Below, piece after piece: positions 16,152 through 25,204 of a DNA stretch of 64,000 nt. Position 1 is the first letter of the stretch, and the number at the start of each line of letters is the position of its first letter. A program made the translations under genes and the position numbers. The stretch lies in NCBI RefSeq assembly GCF_001686925.1, contig NZ_LVEN01000027.1, positions 930,001 through 994,000 of the forward strand. Reading direction: 5' to 3'. A model generated the notes under the pieces. The model was not told the origin of the DNA. It was given only the letters and a program-made list of their open reading frames with translations, and did not search any database. Source of the DNA: Flavobacterium piscis (GTDB lineage: Bacteria; Bacteroidota; Bacteroidia; Flavobacteriales; Flavobacteriaceae).

Positions 16152-17234
16152 TTAAAACTTTCTTTTAAAAGAAACACCATTGAATCGATATACACCACTC
16201 GGGCTTGCTCCTCCAAGCCACAATTCGCCTTTTTTGCTTTTATATACAACCCAAATATGGTTGCTCTCTACTCCATCCTCTTTACTGAAATTTTTCACAG
16301 ACTTACCATCGTATCTCCATACACCAGATCCTACAGTCCCAAACCAAATATTCCCTAGTTTATCCTCTCCAATAGAAAAAACTTTCTCAAGAGAATTGCC
16401 TTTGGTTTCCTCCTTGATCAGTTTTTGCTGCTTGGTGAAATTGATTACTTTTTTTCCGTCATATTTCAAGACACCAATTCCATTATTACCTATCCAAAGA
16501 TTTCCCTTGCTGTCTGCCATTATGCTGCGGGCATGCAAATGTCCTGTTTGATCATTTAGCTCTAAAGAGGCATCATCTATTAATTTAAAATCTGAGCCAT
16601 TATACCCAATCACAGCACCAAAAGTCCCAAACCACAGCGTTCCGTTTTTACTTCTCACAAAATTTGTTGAAATTGAATAATGATTCTCGTGTCCCGCTTT
16701 TGTTGTAACGGGCAGTGTGCGATACGAAAGTTGTTTCCCGTCATACTGATACACGCCCGGATTACCTTCAAGTTTATTGTAGGATTCTATTGCATCACCT
16801 TTAAACCAAAGGTCAGTGTCGTTTATTTTCCATTCCTCTTTTGAATTATAATTTCGTTCTTTGTAAATGGTCATTTTGTGCCCGTCGTACGTGCTTAATC
16901 CTTTGCCACATTCAAACCAGATAATGCCATTCTTATCTTCATAAATATTCCTGACCTGATTATGACTTAATCCGTTTTTTGTGGTAAAATATTGGAGTTT
17001 CCCATTATGAAGCAAACTCACTCCTTCGTTGTAACTGCCAAACCAGATATTTCCTTTGCTATCTTCTAATATGGAACGAATTCCGGAGGTGTATTTTAAT
17101 CTTATAGAATCAGTTTTATTTTCAATTGTTTGAATCTGATTTGATTTGTTTTGATTATTACAAGAGATTGTTACTACAATAAGAAATGTATATAAAACAT
17201 TGAATATGTTTTGTTTGTGTAGATTTCTTCTCAT
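16152..17234 (-). CDS. Two-component-regulator-type propeller lipoprotein
   Basis: 360 residues. A signal sequence ends at a Cys in VVTISCNNQNKSN, marking a lipoprotein. The rest is a series of about six blades of the Reg_prop type, for example ILEDSKGNIWFGSYNEG, IYEDKNGIIWFECGKG, SKNGTLWFGTFGA, DSKGNLWIGNNG, DKLGNIWFGTVGSG and SKKGELWLGGASPSG. In hybrid sensor kinases these blades form the periplasmic sensing domain; here there is no membrane helix, kinase or regulator domain after them, so this is a free-standing propeller. Partner unknown. Confidence 0.85.
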   Translation of the reverse strand: MRRNLHKQNIFNVLYTFLIVVTISCNNQNKSNQIQTIENKTDSIRLKYTSGIRSILEDSKGNIWFGSYNEGVSLLHNGKLQYFTTKNGLSHNQVRNIYEDKNGIIWFECGKGLSTYDGHKMTIYKERNYNSKEEWKINDTDLWFKGDAIESYNKLEGNPGVYQYDGKQLSYRTLPVTTKAGHENHYSISTNFVRSKNGTLWFGTFGAVIGYNGSDFKLIDDASLELNDQTGHLHARSIMADSKGNLWIGNNGIGVLKYDGKKVINFTKQQKLIKEETKGNSLEKVFSIGEDKLGNIWFGTVGSGVWRYDGKSVKNFSKEDGVESNHIWVVYKSKKGELWLGGASPSGVYRFNGVSFKRKF

Positions 17235-17385
17235 ATTAAATGTGATTTTTCTAAGTGATTCTGGTCAATATATAGTACTTATTGATTTTCCTTACGTAAT
17301 GTACCGCAAAGTTTTAAAAGAAAGCAAAGAGATTTATTTTTTGAAACATAAAAAAATGAACTGTTGCATTTTGGAATAAAAAATA

Positions 17386-17742
17386 TTAATCTAAACGTTT
17401 TAAAATAACGGATCGTAAACGCTCTTCATGCTCATCTCCCCAATTTCCAATGGCTGAAATTACAGGAATTAGTGTTTTCCCAAAATCTGTCAGACTATAT
17501 TCGACTTTAGGAGGCACAACTGGGTAAATAATTTTTGAAACAAGCTCATGTTCCTCTAATTCCTTCAGCTGAATATTTAAAACCCTGCGGGATGCATCCG
17601 GTATTTTACGCTGCAATTCACTTGGCCTTTTATGGCCTTCATTGATAAACCAAAGCAAACGTATTTTCCATTTGCCATAAAGCACTTCACCAATAAGATC
17701 AAGTCCACAATTTAAGTTCGGTATTGTTTTTCTCTCATACAT
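17386..17742 (-). CDS. HxlR-family winged-helix regulator
   Basis: 118 residues: LDLIGEVLYGKWKIRLLWF is the family start, followed by PSELQRKIPDASRRVLNIQL and KELEEHELVSKIIYPVVPP with YSLTDFGKTL. Dimeric regulators of this family sense reactive electrophiles or oxidants, often through a conserved Cys near the N-terminus; Cys12 is present (LNCGLD). The gene diverges from an SDR gene, the usual pattern for HxlR regulators and their targets. The -7 box ends 5 bases before the start codon, so the message would be nearly leaderless. Confidence 0.9.
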   Translation of the reverse strand: MYERKTIPNLNCGLDLIGEVLYGKWKIRLLWFINEGHKRPSELQRKIPDASRRVLNIQLKELEEHELVSKIIYPVVPPKVEYSLTDFGKTLIPVISAIGNWGDEHEERLRSVILKRLD

Positions 17743-17746
17743 ATTA

Positions 17747-17754
17747 CAAAAGTA
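17747..17754 (-). promoter_or_regulatory. -7 element of the hxlR-type gene
   Basis: Minus-strand TACTTTTG, 5 bases from the ATG. The surrounding ATTACAAAAGTAAAC on the plus strand matches 14 of 16 positions of the palindrome at 35859-35874. Confidence 0.6.
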
Positions 17755-17824
17755 AACCTATCTGCCAATTTTTGCAATAGGGGAAAAATTTATCCCTATA
17801 TGAATCGTAACTCCGTACTTGTGA

Positions 17825-17841
17825 GGAAGTAACATACTTCC
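17825..17841. promoter_or_regulatory. Palindromic operator between hxlR-type and SDR genes
   Basis: GGAAGTA-ACA-TACTTCC: perfect 7-bp arms, 3-base spacer, 37 bases before the SDR start. GAGATTTG directly after it is a partial -7 box for the SDR gene. Position and symmetry fit an HxlR-dimer site. Confidence 0.65.
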
Positions 17842-17878
17842 GAGATTTGTACAATAGAAATTAAAAATACGACATAAC

Positions 17879-18661
17879 ATGGATTATCAAAATGAATTAT
17901 CAGGGAAGATTGCCTTAGTAACTGGAGGCACAAAAGGAACTGGAAGAGCCATTGCAAAAAGGCTGCTGCAAGCTGGGGCGACGGTTATTATCACTGCAAG
18001 AAATGCACCGGAAGAGGAAAACAGCAAGCTACATTTTATTCCGTCCGACTTGAGTAAAGCAGAAGGAACACAAAAAGTTGTCAGCGAAGTACTATCTGCT
18101 TACGGAAGGCTTGATATTTTGGTGAACAATCTTGGTTCTTCAACAACACCTGCCGGTGGCTTTACTGCATTATCTGATGAAGATTGGGAATCAACCCTAC
18201 AGGCCAATTTGCTTGCTCCGGTTCGACTTGACAGGGGATTTTTACCTCAAATGATAGATCGAAAAAACGGAGTTATTATTCATATAGCTTCTATCCAGGG
18301 AATGCTGCCACTATATGACTCCACCTTGCCTTATGCGGCTGCAAAAGCAGGTTTAAGAAACTATAGTAAAAGTTTATCAAATGAAGTTTCGCCTAAAGGT
18401 ATTCGGGTACTGACTGTTTCTCCCGGATGGATCAATACAGGAGCATCGAAAGCCTGGTTGGCCGAGATTGCAAGAAACGCCAATAGCACGGTAGAAGAAG
18501 CACAGCAAGGTGTAATGGATGCATTGGGCGGAATACCATACGGCAGACCTGCTGAGCCGGAAGAAGTAGCTGAATTGGTTGGTTTTCTTGTTTCTCCGAG
18601 AGCCAGTTATTTATCAGGAACTGAATATGTAATCGATGGCGGTACTGTACCAACAATTTAA
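17879..18661 (+). CDS. SDR-family NAD(P)-dependent oxidoreductase
   Basis: 260 residues, a classical short-chain dehydrogenase. Cofactor motif TGGTKGTG at 15-22, NNLG at 83-86, catalytic Ser138, Tyr152 and Lys156 (YAAAK), and the C-terminal GRPAEPEEVAELVGFLVSP with YVIDGG. Arg/Thr after the second strand (TARNAP) suggests NADP(H) preference. Substrate unknown. Divergent from an HxlR regulator and followed at 21 bases by a SnoaL-like gene; this trio looks like an electrophile- or quinone-responsive unit. Confidence 0.92.
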   Translation: MDYQNELSGKIALVTGGTKGTGRAIAKRLLQAGATVIITARNAPEEENSKLHFIPSDLSKAEGTQKVVSEVLSAYGRLDILVNNLGSSTTPAGGFTALSDEDWESTLQANLLAPVRLDRGFLPQMIDRKNGVIIHIASIQGMLPLYDSTLPYAAAKAGLRNYSKSLSNEVSPKGIRVLTVSPGWINTGASKAWLAEIARNANSTVEEAQQGVMDALGGIPYGRPAEPEEVAELVGFLVSPRASYLSGTEYVIDGGTVPTI

Positions 18662-18682
18662 TAATCTTTAAAAATAATAACA

Positions 18683-19006
18683 ATGAACTTACCAAAAGTA
18701 TTAACAGACTTGATTAAAGCACAGAACGAATTTGATGCCGTGACGTATGCCAATTTGTTTTCAAAAAATGCAGTAGTGTTTGACGAAGGTAAAACGCATA
18801 ATGGGAGACTTGAAATAGAGCGTTGGATCGATCACTCAAACAAGAATTACCAATCAGTGATGAAACCACTGGAATATACCCAAAACGGCACAACTAGCAT
18901 CTTAACTGCAGAATGTGCAGGAACATTTCCAGGAAGCCCTATCGCGCTAAAATTTCACTTTGATATTGTTGATGGGCAAATTCAGCATTTAAAAGTAACA
19001 GATTAA
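18683..19006 (+). CDS. SnoaL/NTF2-like protein
   Basis: 107 residues. NTF2-like fold: LIKAQNEFDAVTYANLFSKN at the start, RLEIERWIDHSNKNY in the middle and a final strand FDIVDGQIQHLKVTD. No signal peptide, so cytoplasmic. Catalytic residues of SnoaL cyclases are not evident. It lies 21 bases after the SDR gene and probably shares its promoter; SDR-SnoaL pairs are frequent, but the joint reaction is unknown. Confidence 0.8.
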   Translation: MNLPKVLTDLIKAQNEFDAVTYANLFSKNAVVFDEGKTHNGRLEIERWIDHSNKNYQSVMKPLEYTQNGTTSILTAECAGTFPGSPIALKFHFDIVDGQIQHLKVTD

Positions 19007-19051
19007 ACATAAAAGATAGTGTGACTGTTTACTATAAGTTATGTAAACGAC

Positions 19052-19077
19052 AAAAGCCATTGGATTCCAATGGCTTT
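19052..19077. terminator. Hairpin between SnoaL-like gene and tRNA-Val
   Basis: AAAGCCATTGG / CCAATGGCTTT, 11-bp perfect stem with a 3-base loop. T-rich on the plus side and TTTTG on the minus side; could end both converging transcripts. Confidence 0.65.
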
Positions 19078-19090
19078 GTTTGTCTTTGTG

Positions 19091-19165
19091 TGGGCGATGA
19101 GGGGTTCGAACCCCCGACCCCCTCGGTGTAAACGAGGTGCTCTGAACCAGCTGAGCTAATCGCCC
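19091..19165 (-). tRNA. tRNA-Val (anticodon UAC)
   Basis: 75 bases on the minus strand, 5' end at 19165. Acceptor stem GGGCGAT / ATCGCCC with discriminator A; D-loop TTAGCTCAGCTGGTTCAGAGC; anticodon stem CCTCG / CGAGG with loop TTTACAC, anticodon TAC reading GUA and other Val codons; T-arm GGGGGTTCGAACCCC. The CCA end is not encoded (CAC follows). It is alone, with no other tRNA in the window. Confidence 0.97.
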
Positions 19166-19375
19166 TATTTTACTAGGTTGCTATCGTTTGTGATTGCGAG
19201 TGCAAATATACAGCTAGATTTTGTATTTGCAAGCCTTTTTATAAAAAAAATGAAATAAATTTTAATGCTTGTATTTAGTAATCTATTTTTCAGCTTTTTA
19301 AAAAAGAAATAAAATTTGTGATTGCTGCACATTTAGTTAAAAACACAAATCAACACCCCTAATTTATAATATTGT

Positions 19376-19406
19376 TTTGTGTTCACTTGCTATAATCCTA
19401 TATTTG
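19376..19406 (+). promoter_or_regulatory. Promoter of the ABC exporter gene
   Basis: -33 box TTTG (19376-19379), 19-base spacer, -7 box TATATTTG (19399-19406). Both match the Bacteroidota consensus exactly; leader about 16 bases to ATG 19429. Confidence 0.8.
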
Positions 19407-19428
19407 CGTACCTTAATTGTATACTCAA

Positions 19429-21216
19429 ATGGCAAGATTTAAAGAAAATGATTTACCAAAATCAAAAATTACCGCTACTTCACTTAACAAAGCAACCATA
19501 ATATTCAAATACGCCGGAAAACACCAATGGAAATTTTATGTTGGATTGTTTTTCTTGTTACTTACAGGAGCCACTGCCCTCGCCTTTCCTAAATTAATGG
19601 GAATGTTGATTGATTGTGTCAAAAACAAAAATAACGATCAGGCCAACCAAATTGCATTGGGATTAATCGTAATCCTGTTTCTACAATCTTTCTGCTCTTT
19701 CTTCAGATTATCATTATTTGTGAATTTTACCGAAAATACATTAGCAAACCTGCGTTTGTCCTTATACACCAATTTAGTTAAGTTGCCAATGACTTTCTTT
19801 TCTCAAAAAAGAGTTGGAGAACTAAACAGCCGCATTAGTGCAGATATTACACAAATTCAGGATACATTAACATCAACAATTGCAGAGTTCTTACGTCAAT
19901 TCATACTTATTATTGGTGGCGTTATTTTATTGGCTACAGAAAGTTTTAAATTAACTTTATTAATGTTAGCCGTAGTTCCTCTTGTAGCGGTTGCCGCAGT
20001 AATCTTTGGTCGTTTTATTAGAAAATATTCTAAACAAGTACAAGATCAGGTGGCAGAGAGCCAGGTTATCGTAGAAGAAACCATGCAGGGAATTAGTATT
20101 GTAAAAGCTTTTGCCAACGAATGGTATGAAGTTGCACGTTACAAAGGCAAAATCAGCGAAGTGGTAAAACTCGCAATCAAAGGCGGCAAATACCGTGGTT
20201 ATTTTGCCTCTTTTATCATTTTCTGTTTGTTTGGTGCCATCGTAGCCGTAGTTTGGTACGGTGTACGTTTAAGCATTGCCGGCGAAATGAGCGTAGGACA
20301 ATTGATTTCATTTGTATTGTATTCTACATTTGTAGGAGCTTCTTTTGGAGGAATTGCCGAATTATATGCACAAATTCAAAAAGCAATTGGTGCTACCGAA
20401 AGAGTTTTTGAATTATTAGAAGAAACTCCTGAAAAAATAAATGCAACGCAAAATGGAGAACCTTTAGAAAAAATCAAAGGAAATGTTTCTTTCAAAAACG
20501 TCGCTTTTAGCTATCCTTCAAGAAAGGAAGTACAAGTTTTAAAAGATGTAAACTTCACTGCCGAATTCGGACAGAAAATTGCCATTGTAGGCCCAAGTGG
20601 AGCAGGAAAATCAACTATATCTTCTTTATTATTGCGTTTTTATGATATTGAGTCAGGAGAAATTACGGTTGACGGAAAAAATATTTACGATTATGATTTA
20701 GAAAATCTTCGTGGAAATATGAGTATCGTTCCTCAGGACGTTATTTTATTTGGAGGAACCATCAAAGAAAATATTGCATACGGAAAACCAGATGCAACCG
20801 ATGAAGAGATTATGCTGGCTGCAAAACAGGCCAATGCTTTGAATTTTGTTGAAGGTTTCCCAGAGAAATTTGAAACAGTTGTAGGGGAACGCGGTGTAAA
20901 ATTATCAGGAGGTCAACGTCAGCGTATTGCGATTGCGAGAGCGTTGCTTAAAAACCCAAGTATTTTAATATTAGATGAGGCGACATCATCATTAGATAGT
21001 GAAAGCGAAAAATTAGTTCAGGAAGCATTAGAAGTACTAATGAAAGGAAGAACAAGTATTATTATCGCTCACCGACTTTCGACTATTAGAAATGCTGATA
21101 AAATTTTAGTTTTAGATAATGGAAAAATAACCGAAGAGGGTACACATCAGGAATTAATAAACCTTGAAAACGGTACTTATAAAAACCTAAGTAATCTTCA
21201 GTTTAACAACTATTAA
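19429..21216 (+). CDS. ABC exporter (MsbA-like fused permease/ATPase)
   Basis: 595 residues from ATG 19429; a TTG 12 bases upstream lies too near the promoter to be the start. Six membrane helices in residues 30-320 are followed by an ATPase domain with Walker A GPSGAGKST (about 388), signature LSGGQRQR (about 494) and Walker B ILILDEATSSLD (about 514). Half-transporters of this plan dimerise to export lipids, peptides or drugs. MsbA-type lipid A core flipping is possible but not established. It lies 38 bases before a porin gene on the same strand. Confidence 0.9.
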   Translation: MARFKENDLPKSKITATSLNKATIIFKYAGKHQWKFYVGLFFLLLTGATALAFPKLMGMLIDCVKNKNNDQANQIALGLIVILFLQSFCSFFRLSLFVNFTENTLANLRLSLYTNLVKLPMTFFSQKRVGELNSRISADITQIQDTLTSTIAEFLRQFILIIGGVILLATESFKLTLLMLAVVPLVAVAAVIFGRFIRKYSKQVQDQVAESQVIVEETMQGISIVKAFANEWYEVARYKGKISEVVKLAIKGGKYRGYFASFIIFCLFGAIVAVVWYGVRLSIAGEMSVGQLISFVLYSTFVGASFGGIAELYAQIQKAIGATERVFELLEETPEKINATQNGEPLEKIKGNVSFKNVAFSYPSRKEVQVLKDVNFTAEFGQKIAIVGPSGAGKSTISSLLLRFYDIESGEITVDGKNIYDYDLENLRGNMSIVPQDVILFGGTIKENIAYGKPDATDEEIMLAAKQANALNFVEGFPEKFETVVGERGVKLSGGQRQRIAIARALLKNPSILILDEATSSLDSESEKLVQEALEVLMKGRTSIIIAHRLSTIRNADKILVLDNGKITEEGTHQELINLENGTYKNLSNLQFNNY

Positions 21217-21254
21217 TAAACTAAAAGCCTATAATTAATTTTAAACATAACTAA

Positions 21255-22562
21255 ATGCCACATCTAAGACTCGCCCTGATTTTATTATTTGTTATCCTAA
21301 ACGCCATAAGTGTACTTGCCCAGGAAAAACCTTTTAACGTTGTAAACATCAGTCCTGACGGCTCAAAATACATTAAATTTGGAATGAATCTCCAGGTTTG
21401 GGGAAGATACGCCGAATTAAACGAAGGCAGTAAAATTGGTACAAATGAAGTTAGTGACACTTACGACATTGTGATCAGGCGTTTGCGTTTACAGGCAATG
21501 GGAATGATTACAGATAATATTTTCTTTCATTTACAATTAGGTCAGAATAATATTAATTTCACACAGAATAATGGTCCTTCAAATGCGCCAATTTCTGTTA
21601 TGGATGCTTTAGGAGAATATCATTTTAATAAAAGCCTTCATATTGGTGGTGGTTTAACGGCCTGGGGAGCCGGAACAACCCGTTATTCAGCAAACAGCTC
21701 CTCTTCTCAGCTTACATTAGATACACCAATGTATCAGCAATTCATTAATACATCATCAACTTTCGGGAATAGAAATTTAAGTATTTACGCGAAAGGAGAT
21801 CTGGGAAAATTTAATTATCGTGCGGCAATTACCAATCCGTATCGAAATGCAAACAATAATCTTGGACTGAATTCAACCTTAAGCACCGAAACACCAAGAG
21901 CACAATATTCCGGAATTTTAACGTACTCTTTCTTAGATAAAGAATCAATTGAAGATGCTTATCATAAAGGAACTTATTTAGGAACCAAAAAAGTTTTTAA
22001 TGTAGCATTAGGTTATCTGACACAGGCCAAAGCTATGTGGTATTTAACACCAGATGCAACTGTAGCATACGATGATATGAACGTTTTAGGTTTTGATGTT
22101 TTTTATGACAGTCCAATTAACGCTAATGGCGCAGCTCTAACAGCATATGCTGCCTTTAACAACAATAATTACGGTAAAAACTATATACAGTCTGTTAATA
22201 CTCCAAATCCCGCTATTGGTGATAATACTCTTATTAATGGATCCGGCGCTGGATTTATAGGTGTAGGAACGGGAAATATATATTACGCCCAACTAGGATA
22301 TCTTTTCGGAAAATCAGATAATGAAGCAAAAAAAGGGCGTTTTCAGCCTTATGCAGCCATACAAATTGCTGATTTAGAAGCCTTAGATACACCAATGACG
22401 ATGTATGAATTGGGTGTTAATTATTATACAACCGGAACTTTGGGACCAAAATTTAGTTTAAATTACCAAAACAGAGCTGTTTATGACAAAACACTTATTG
22501 GCGCATACAAACAAAGCGATCGTTTAGGAATGGTAGTTTTACAATGCCAGGTTTCTTTCTAA
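21255..22562 (+). CDS. Outer-membrane porin (OprP/OprO-like)
   Basis: 435 residues. Signal peptide cleaved after about VLAQ (residue 22-23). The mature protein shows alternating hydrophobic strands rich in Tyr and Gly (YIKFGMNLQVWGRYAEL, DIVIRRLRLQAMGMIT) and ends in an aromatic C-terminal strand, VVLQCQVSF, with the terminal Phe required by the BAM machinery. This matches the phosphate-selective porin O/P family by overall plan; the solute is not shown. Follows the ABC exporter, and a strong terminator closes the unit. Confidence 0.8.
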   Translation: MPHLRLALILLFVILNAISVLAQEKPFNVVNISPDGSKYIKFGMNLQVWGRYAELNEGSKIGTNEVSDTYDIVIRRLRLQAMGMITDNIFFHLQLGQNNINFTQNNGPSNAPISVMDALGEYHFNKSLHIGGGLTAWGAGTTRYSANSSSSQLTLDTPMYQQFINTSSTFGNRNLSIYAKGDLGKFNYRAAITNPYRNANNNLGLNSTLSTETPRAQYSGILTYSFLDKESIEDAYHKGTYLGTKKVFNVALGYLTQAKAMWYLTPDATVAYDDMNVLGFDVFYDSPINANGAALTAYAAFNNNNYGKNYIQSVNTPNPAIGDNTLINGSGAGFIGVGTGNIYYAQLGYLFGKSDNEAKKGRFQPYAAIQIADLEALDTPMTMYELGVNYYTTGTLGPKFSLNYQNRAVYDKTLIGAYKQSDRLGMVVLQCQVSF

Positions 22563-22585
22563 AAGAGCTTAAAAATTTCAATAAA

Positions 22586-22620
22586 AAAAACTCCATTTGC
22601 AACGCAAATGGAGTTTTTTT
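22586..22620. terminator. Bidirectional terminator between porin and proline dehydrogenase genes
   Basis: AAAACTCCATTTGC / GCAAATGGAGTTTT, 14-bp perfect stem with an AAC loop, and A and T tracts on both sides. Confidence 0.9.
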
Positions 22621-22639
22621 ATATAGTAAAATCTAAAAT

Positions 22640-23809
22640 CTACTTCCCTTTTCTACGTTTGCGTTCTGCTTTAATCATAGACAATTCGCGGCTTGTTTGT
22701 CCTGCAACCGAAGTATTTTCTTCAGCTCGGCGAATCAGGTACGGCATAACATCTTTTACAGGGCCAAATGGCAAATATTTAGCTACATTATAACCGTTTT
22801 CGGCAAGGTTATAACTAATATTATCGCTCATTCCGTACAATTGTCCAAACCAGATTTTATTATCGTTTTTGGCAATTCCTTTTTCCTGCATCATTTCCAT
22901 CAATTTATAAGAACTCAATTCATTATGAGTCCCTGCAAAAATTGACATGATTTCTAAATGCTCTAACATATAGTGAACAGCAGCATCATAATTAATATCT
23001 GTAGCTTCTTTAGAAACACAAATAGGCGAAACATAATTTTTCTCTTCCGCTCTTTTGTTTTCTTTTTCCATATAAGCGCCACGAACCAATTTCATTCCAA
23101 TAAAGAAACCTTCTTTTTTGGCAATTTCATGCAGGTTTTTCAAATAATCCAAACGATCCCAACGGTACATTTGTAAAGTATTAAAAACAATCGCTTTTTC
23201 TTTATTGTATTTGCGCATCATATCAGTAACCAAATCATCAGCAGCATCCTGCATCCAGCTTTCTTCACCATCAATCAATAAAGCAACATCTTTTCTGTGC
23301 GCCTCACCGCAAACATGATCAAAACGCGCTACTACTCTATCCCACTCAGCTTGTTCTGCCGGAGTCAACGTTTGTTTTTCTCCTAGTTTTTCATACAATT
23401 CAAAACGACCAAAACCTGTTGGCTTAAATACAGCAAACGGAATCGCCAAACGTTCTTTAGCAAATTCAATAGTTTTTAAGGTCATTTCTAAAGCAGCATC
23501 AAACTGCTCTTCTTCTTCTTTTCCTTCAACCGAATAATCCAATACCGATGAAACACCTTTTGTAAACATTTTATCTACAACAGTGATACAATCATTCTCG
23601 TTTACACCACCACAAAAATGGTCAAAAACAGTTGCACGAATTAATCCTTCTACCGGAAGATTTGCTTTTATGGCAAAATTGGTAACAGCAGTTCCTATTC
23701 GTACTAAGGGTTGGCTGTCGATCATTTTAAAAAGAAAATAAGCTCTATCTAGTTCAGTATCGCTTTTTAACGAAAATGCAACTTGAGTGTTATCGAATAT
23801 TTTTTCCAT
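22640..23809 (-). CDS. Proline dehydrogenase
   Basis: 389 residues from ATG 23809; a longer frame to TTG 23830 overlaps the -7 box and is rejected. FAD-dependent TIM-barrel enzyme oxidising proline to pyrroline-5-carboxylate. Recognisable motifs are AVFKPTGFGRFELYEK, KLVRGAYMEKE, IFAGTHNE, WFGQLYGMSDNISY and the C-terminal PYLIRRAEENTSV with the Arg pair that binds the proline carboxylate. It is the stand-alone monofunctional form, lacking the aldehyde dehydrogenase half of PutA. The basic tail (KAERKRRKGK) is typical of flavobacterial members. Confidence 0.93.
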   Translation of the reverse strand: MEKIFDNTQVAFSLKSDTELDRAYFLFKMIDSQPLVRIGTAVTNFAIKANLPVEGLIRATVFDHFCGGVNENDCITVVDKMFTKGVSSVLDYSVEGKEEEEQFDAALEMTLKTIEFAKERLAIPFAVFKPTGFGRFELYEKLGEKQTLTPAEQAEWDRVVARFDHVCGEAHRKDVALLIDGEESWMQDAADDLVTDMMRKYNKEKAIVFNTLQMYRWDRLDYLKNLHEIAKKEGFFIGMKLVRGAYMEKENKRAEEKNYVSPICVSKEATDINYDAAVHYMLEHLEIMSIFAGTHNELSSYKLMEMMQEKGIAKNDNKIWFGQLYGMSDNISYNLAENGYNVAKYLPFGPVKDVMPYLIRRAEENTSVAGQTSRELSMIKAERKRRKGK

Positions 23810-23827
23810 TAAGGTCAGTTTTTTGTG

Positions 23828-23835
23828 CAAATATA
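23828..23835 (-). promoter_or_regulatory. -7 element of the proline dehydrogenase gene
   Basis: Minus-strand TATATTTG; transcription would start near 23822, which fixes ATG 23809 as the translation start. Confidence 0.65.
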
Positions 23836-24079
23836 GATAGAGTTTTGAATATTATTTACTAAAACATAGCATAATTTTTAATATCGATAACAAAATTATG
23901 TAATACCTTAATTTATTAAGTAAGAGTTTACGTTATTATGAAATATTGGTTTTAAAAAATTAAAAACAAATACCTAAACCTTAAATAGAATCATTCATTT
24001 TAAAACAAATAAGAACAAAAGTTTGAATATTATTTCCTTAAAAATGCCTTATTTTGCGTTTTCAATTAACTACACAAAT

Positions 24080-25147
24080 ATGCAATCTATTCAAGCTAAT
24101 AATTATCTCGTACATTTTAACCAAAATGCCTACGAAGCCCTAAATAATCATTTAAAAGAAAATAAATACTCTAATTTGTTTATTATAGTTGATAATGAGA
24201 CAAATGAGCATTGTTTGCCAAAATTTTTGCCTTTACTTGAAACCGATTTAACAATAGAAATTATTGAATTCGAATCTGGAGAAATCAATAAAAATATAGA
24301 AACTTGTATTGAAATCTGGAAAGTACTTACAGAACTTGGTGCCGACAGAAAATCGCTTGTTATTAATCTTGGTGGTGGTGTTGTAACAGATCTTGGCGGA
24401 TTTGTAGCTTCGACTTTCAAACGTGGACTAGATTTTATAAACATTCCTACTACTTTATTATCCATGGTTGATGCTTCTGTGGGAGGCAAAACCGGAGTTG
24501 ACCTAGGAAATCTCAAAAATCAGATTGGCGTTATCAACGTTCCTCAAATGGTATTAATTGATACTGATTACCTTGAAACTTTACCGCAAAGCGAAATGCG
24601 TTCTGGTTTGGCCGAAATGCTAAAACATGGACTAATATATGATTCTGCTTACTGGAAGCAATTTTTAGATCTTAAAGCTATCGATTTTGCCGATTTTGAT
24701 GCATTAATTTATCGCTCTGTAGAAATTAAAAATGATATTGTAATTCAGGATCCAACTGAAAAAAATATTCGTAAAGCATTGAATTTTGGTCACACTTTAG
24801 GTCACGCTATCGAAGGTTACTTTTTAGAAAGCCAAACCAAAACAACGTTGTTACACGGTGAAGCCATTGCGATTGGAATGATTTTAGAAAGTTATATTTC
24901 ATTGCATAAAAACTTAATTACAGCAGAAGAATATACCGAAATTAAAACGGCAATAAAGAGTATCTATGATGATGTAAAAATCGAAGAAAATGACATCGAT
25001 CCGATCCTTGAATTACTGATTCACGACAAAAAAAATGAGTACGGTTTGATTCAATTTGCATTAATTGAAGGAATCGGGAAAATAAAAATTAATCAATCCG
25101 TTGAAAATAAATTGATTCTAGACGCGTTTCAAGATTATAAATCTTAA
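24080..25147 (+). CDS. aroB: 3-dehydroquinate synthase
   Basis: 355 residues from ATG 24080, close to the usual AroB length; the 19-codon extension from TTG 24023 is unlikely. Second step of the shikimate pathway: DAHP to 3-dehydroquinate, with NAD and a divalent metal. Visible motifs are NLGGGVVTDLGGFVAST (NAD binding), RGLDFINIPTTLLSMVDASV with GGKTGVDLG, and metal ligands in LAEMLKHG, NFGHTLGHAIE and LLHGEAIAIGM. Stands alone, divergent from proline dehydrogenase. Confidence 0.95.
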   Translation: MQSIQANNYLVHFNQNAYEALNNHLKENKYSNLFIIVDNETNEHCLPKFLPLLETDLTIEIIEFESGEINKNIETCIEIWKVLTELGADRKSLVINLGGGVVTDLGGFVASTFKRGLDFINIPTTLLSMVDASVGGKTGVDLGNLKNQIGVINVPQMVLIDTDYLETLPQSEMRSGLAEMLKHGLIYDSAYWKQFLDLKAIDFADFDALIYRSVEIKNDIVIQDPTEKNIRKALNFGHTLGHAIEGYFLESQTKTTLLHGEAIAIGMILESYISLHKNLITAEEYTEIKTAIKSIYDDVKIEENDIDPILELLIHDKKNEYGLIQFALIEGIGKIKINQSVENKLILDAFQDYKS

Positions 25148-25191
25148 AGTTTTTTTAATAAAAAGCTTTGCTTTAGGTATATATTATTTTT

Positions 25192-25199
25192 TACATTTG
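25192..25199 (+). promoter_or_regulatory. -7 element of the small ORF / arginine decarboxylase unit
   Basis: TACATTTG, with TTTG at 25167-25170 as a possible -33 box (21-base spacing). Transcription would begin at or within a few bases of the ATG at 25205, giving a leaderless or nearly leaderless small ORF. Confidence 0.6.
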
Positions 25200-25204
25200 C
25201 CACG

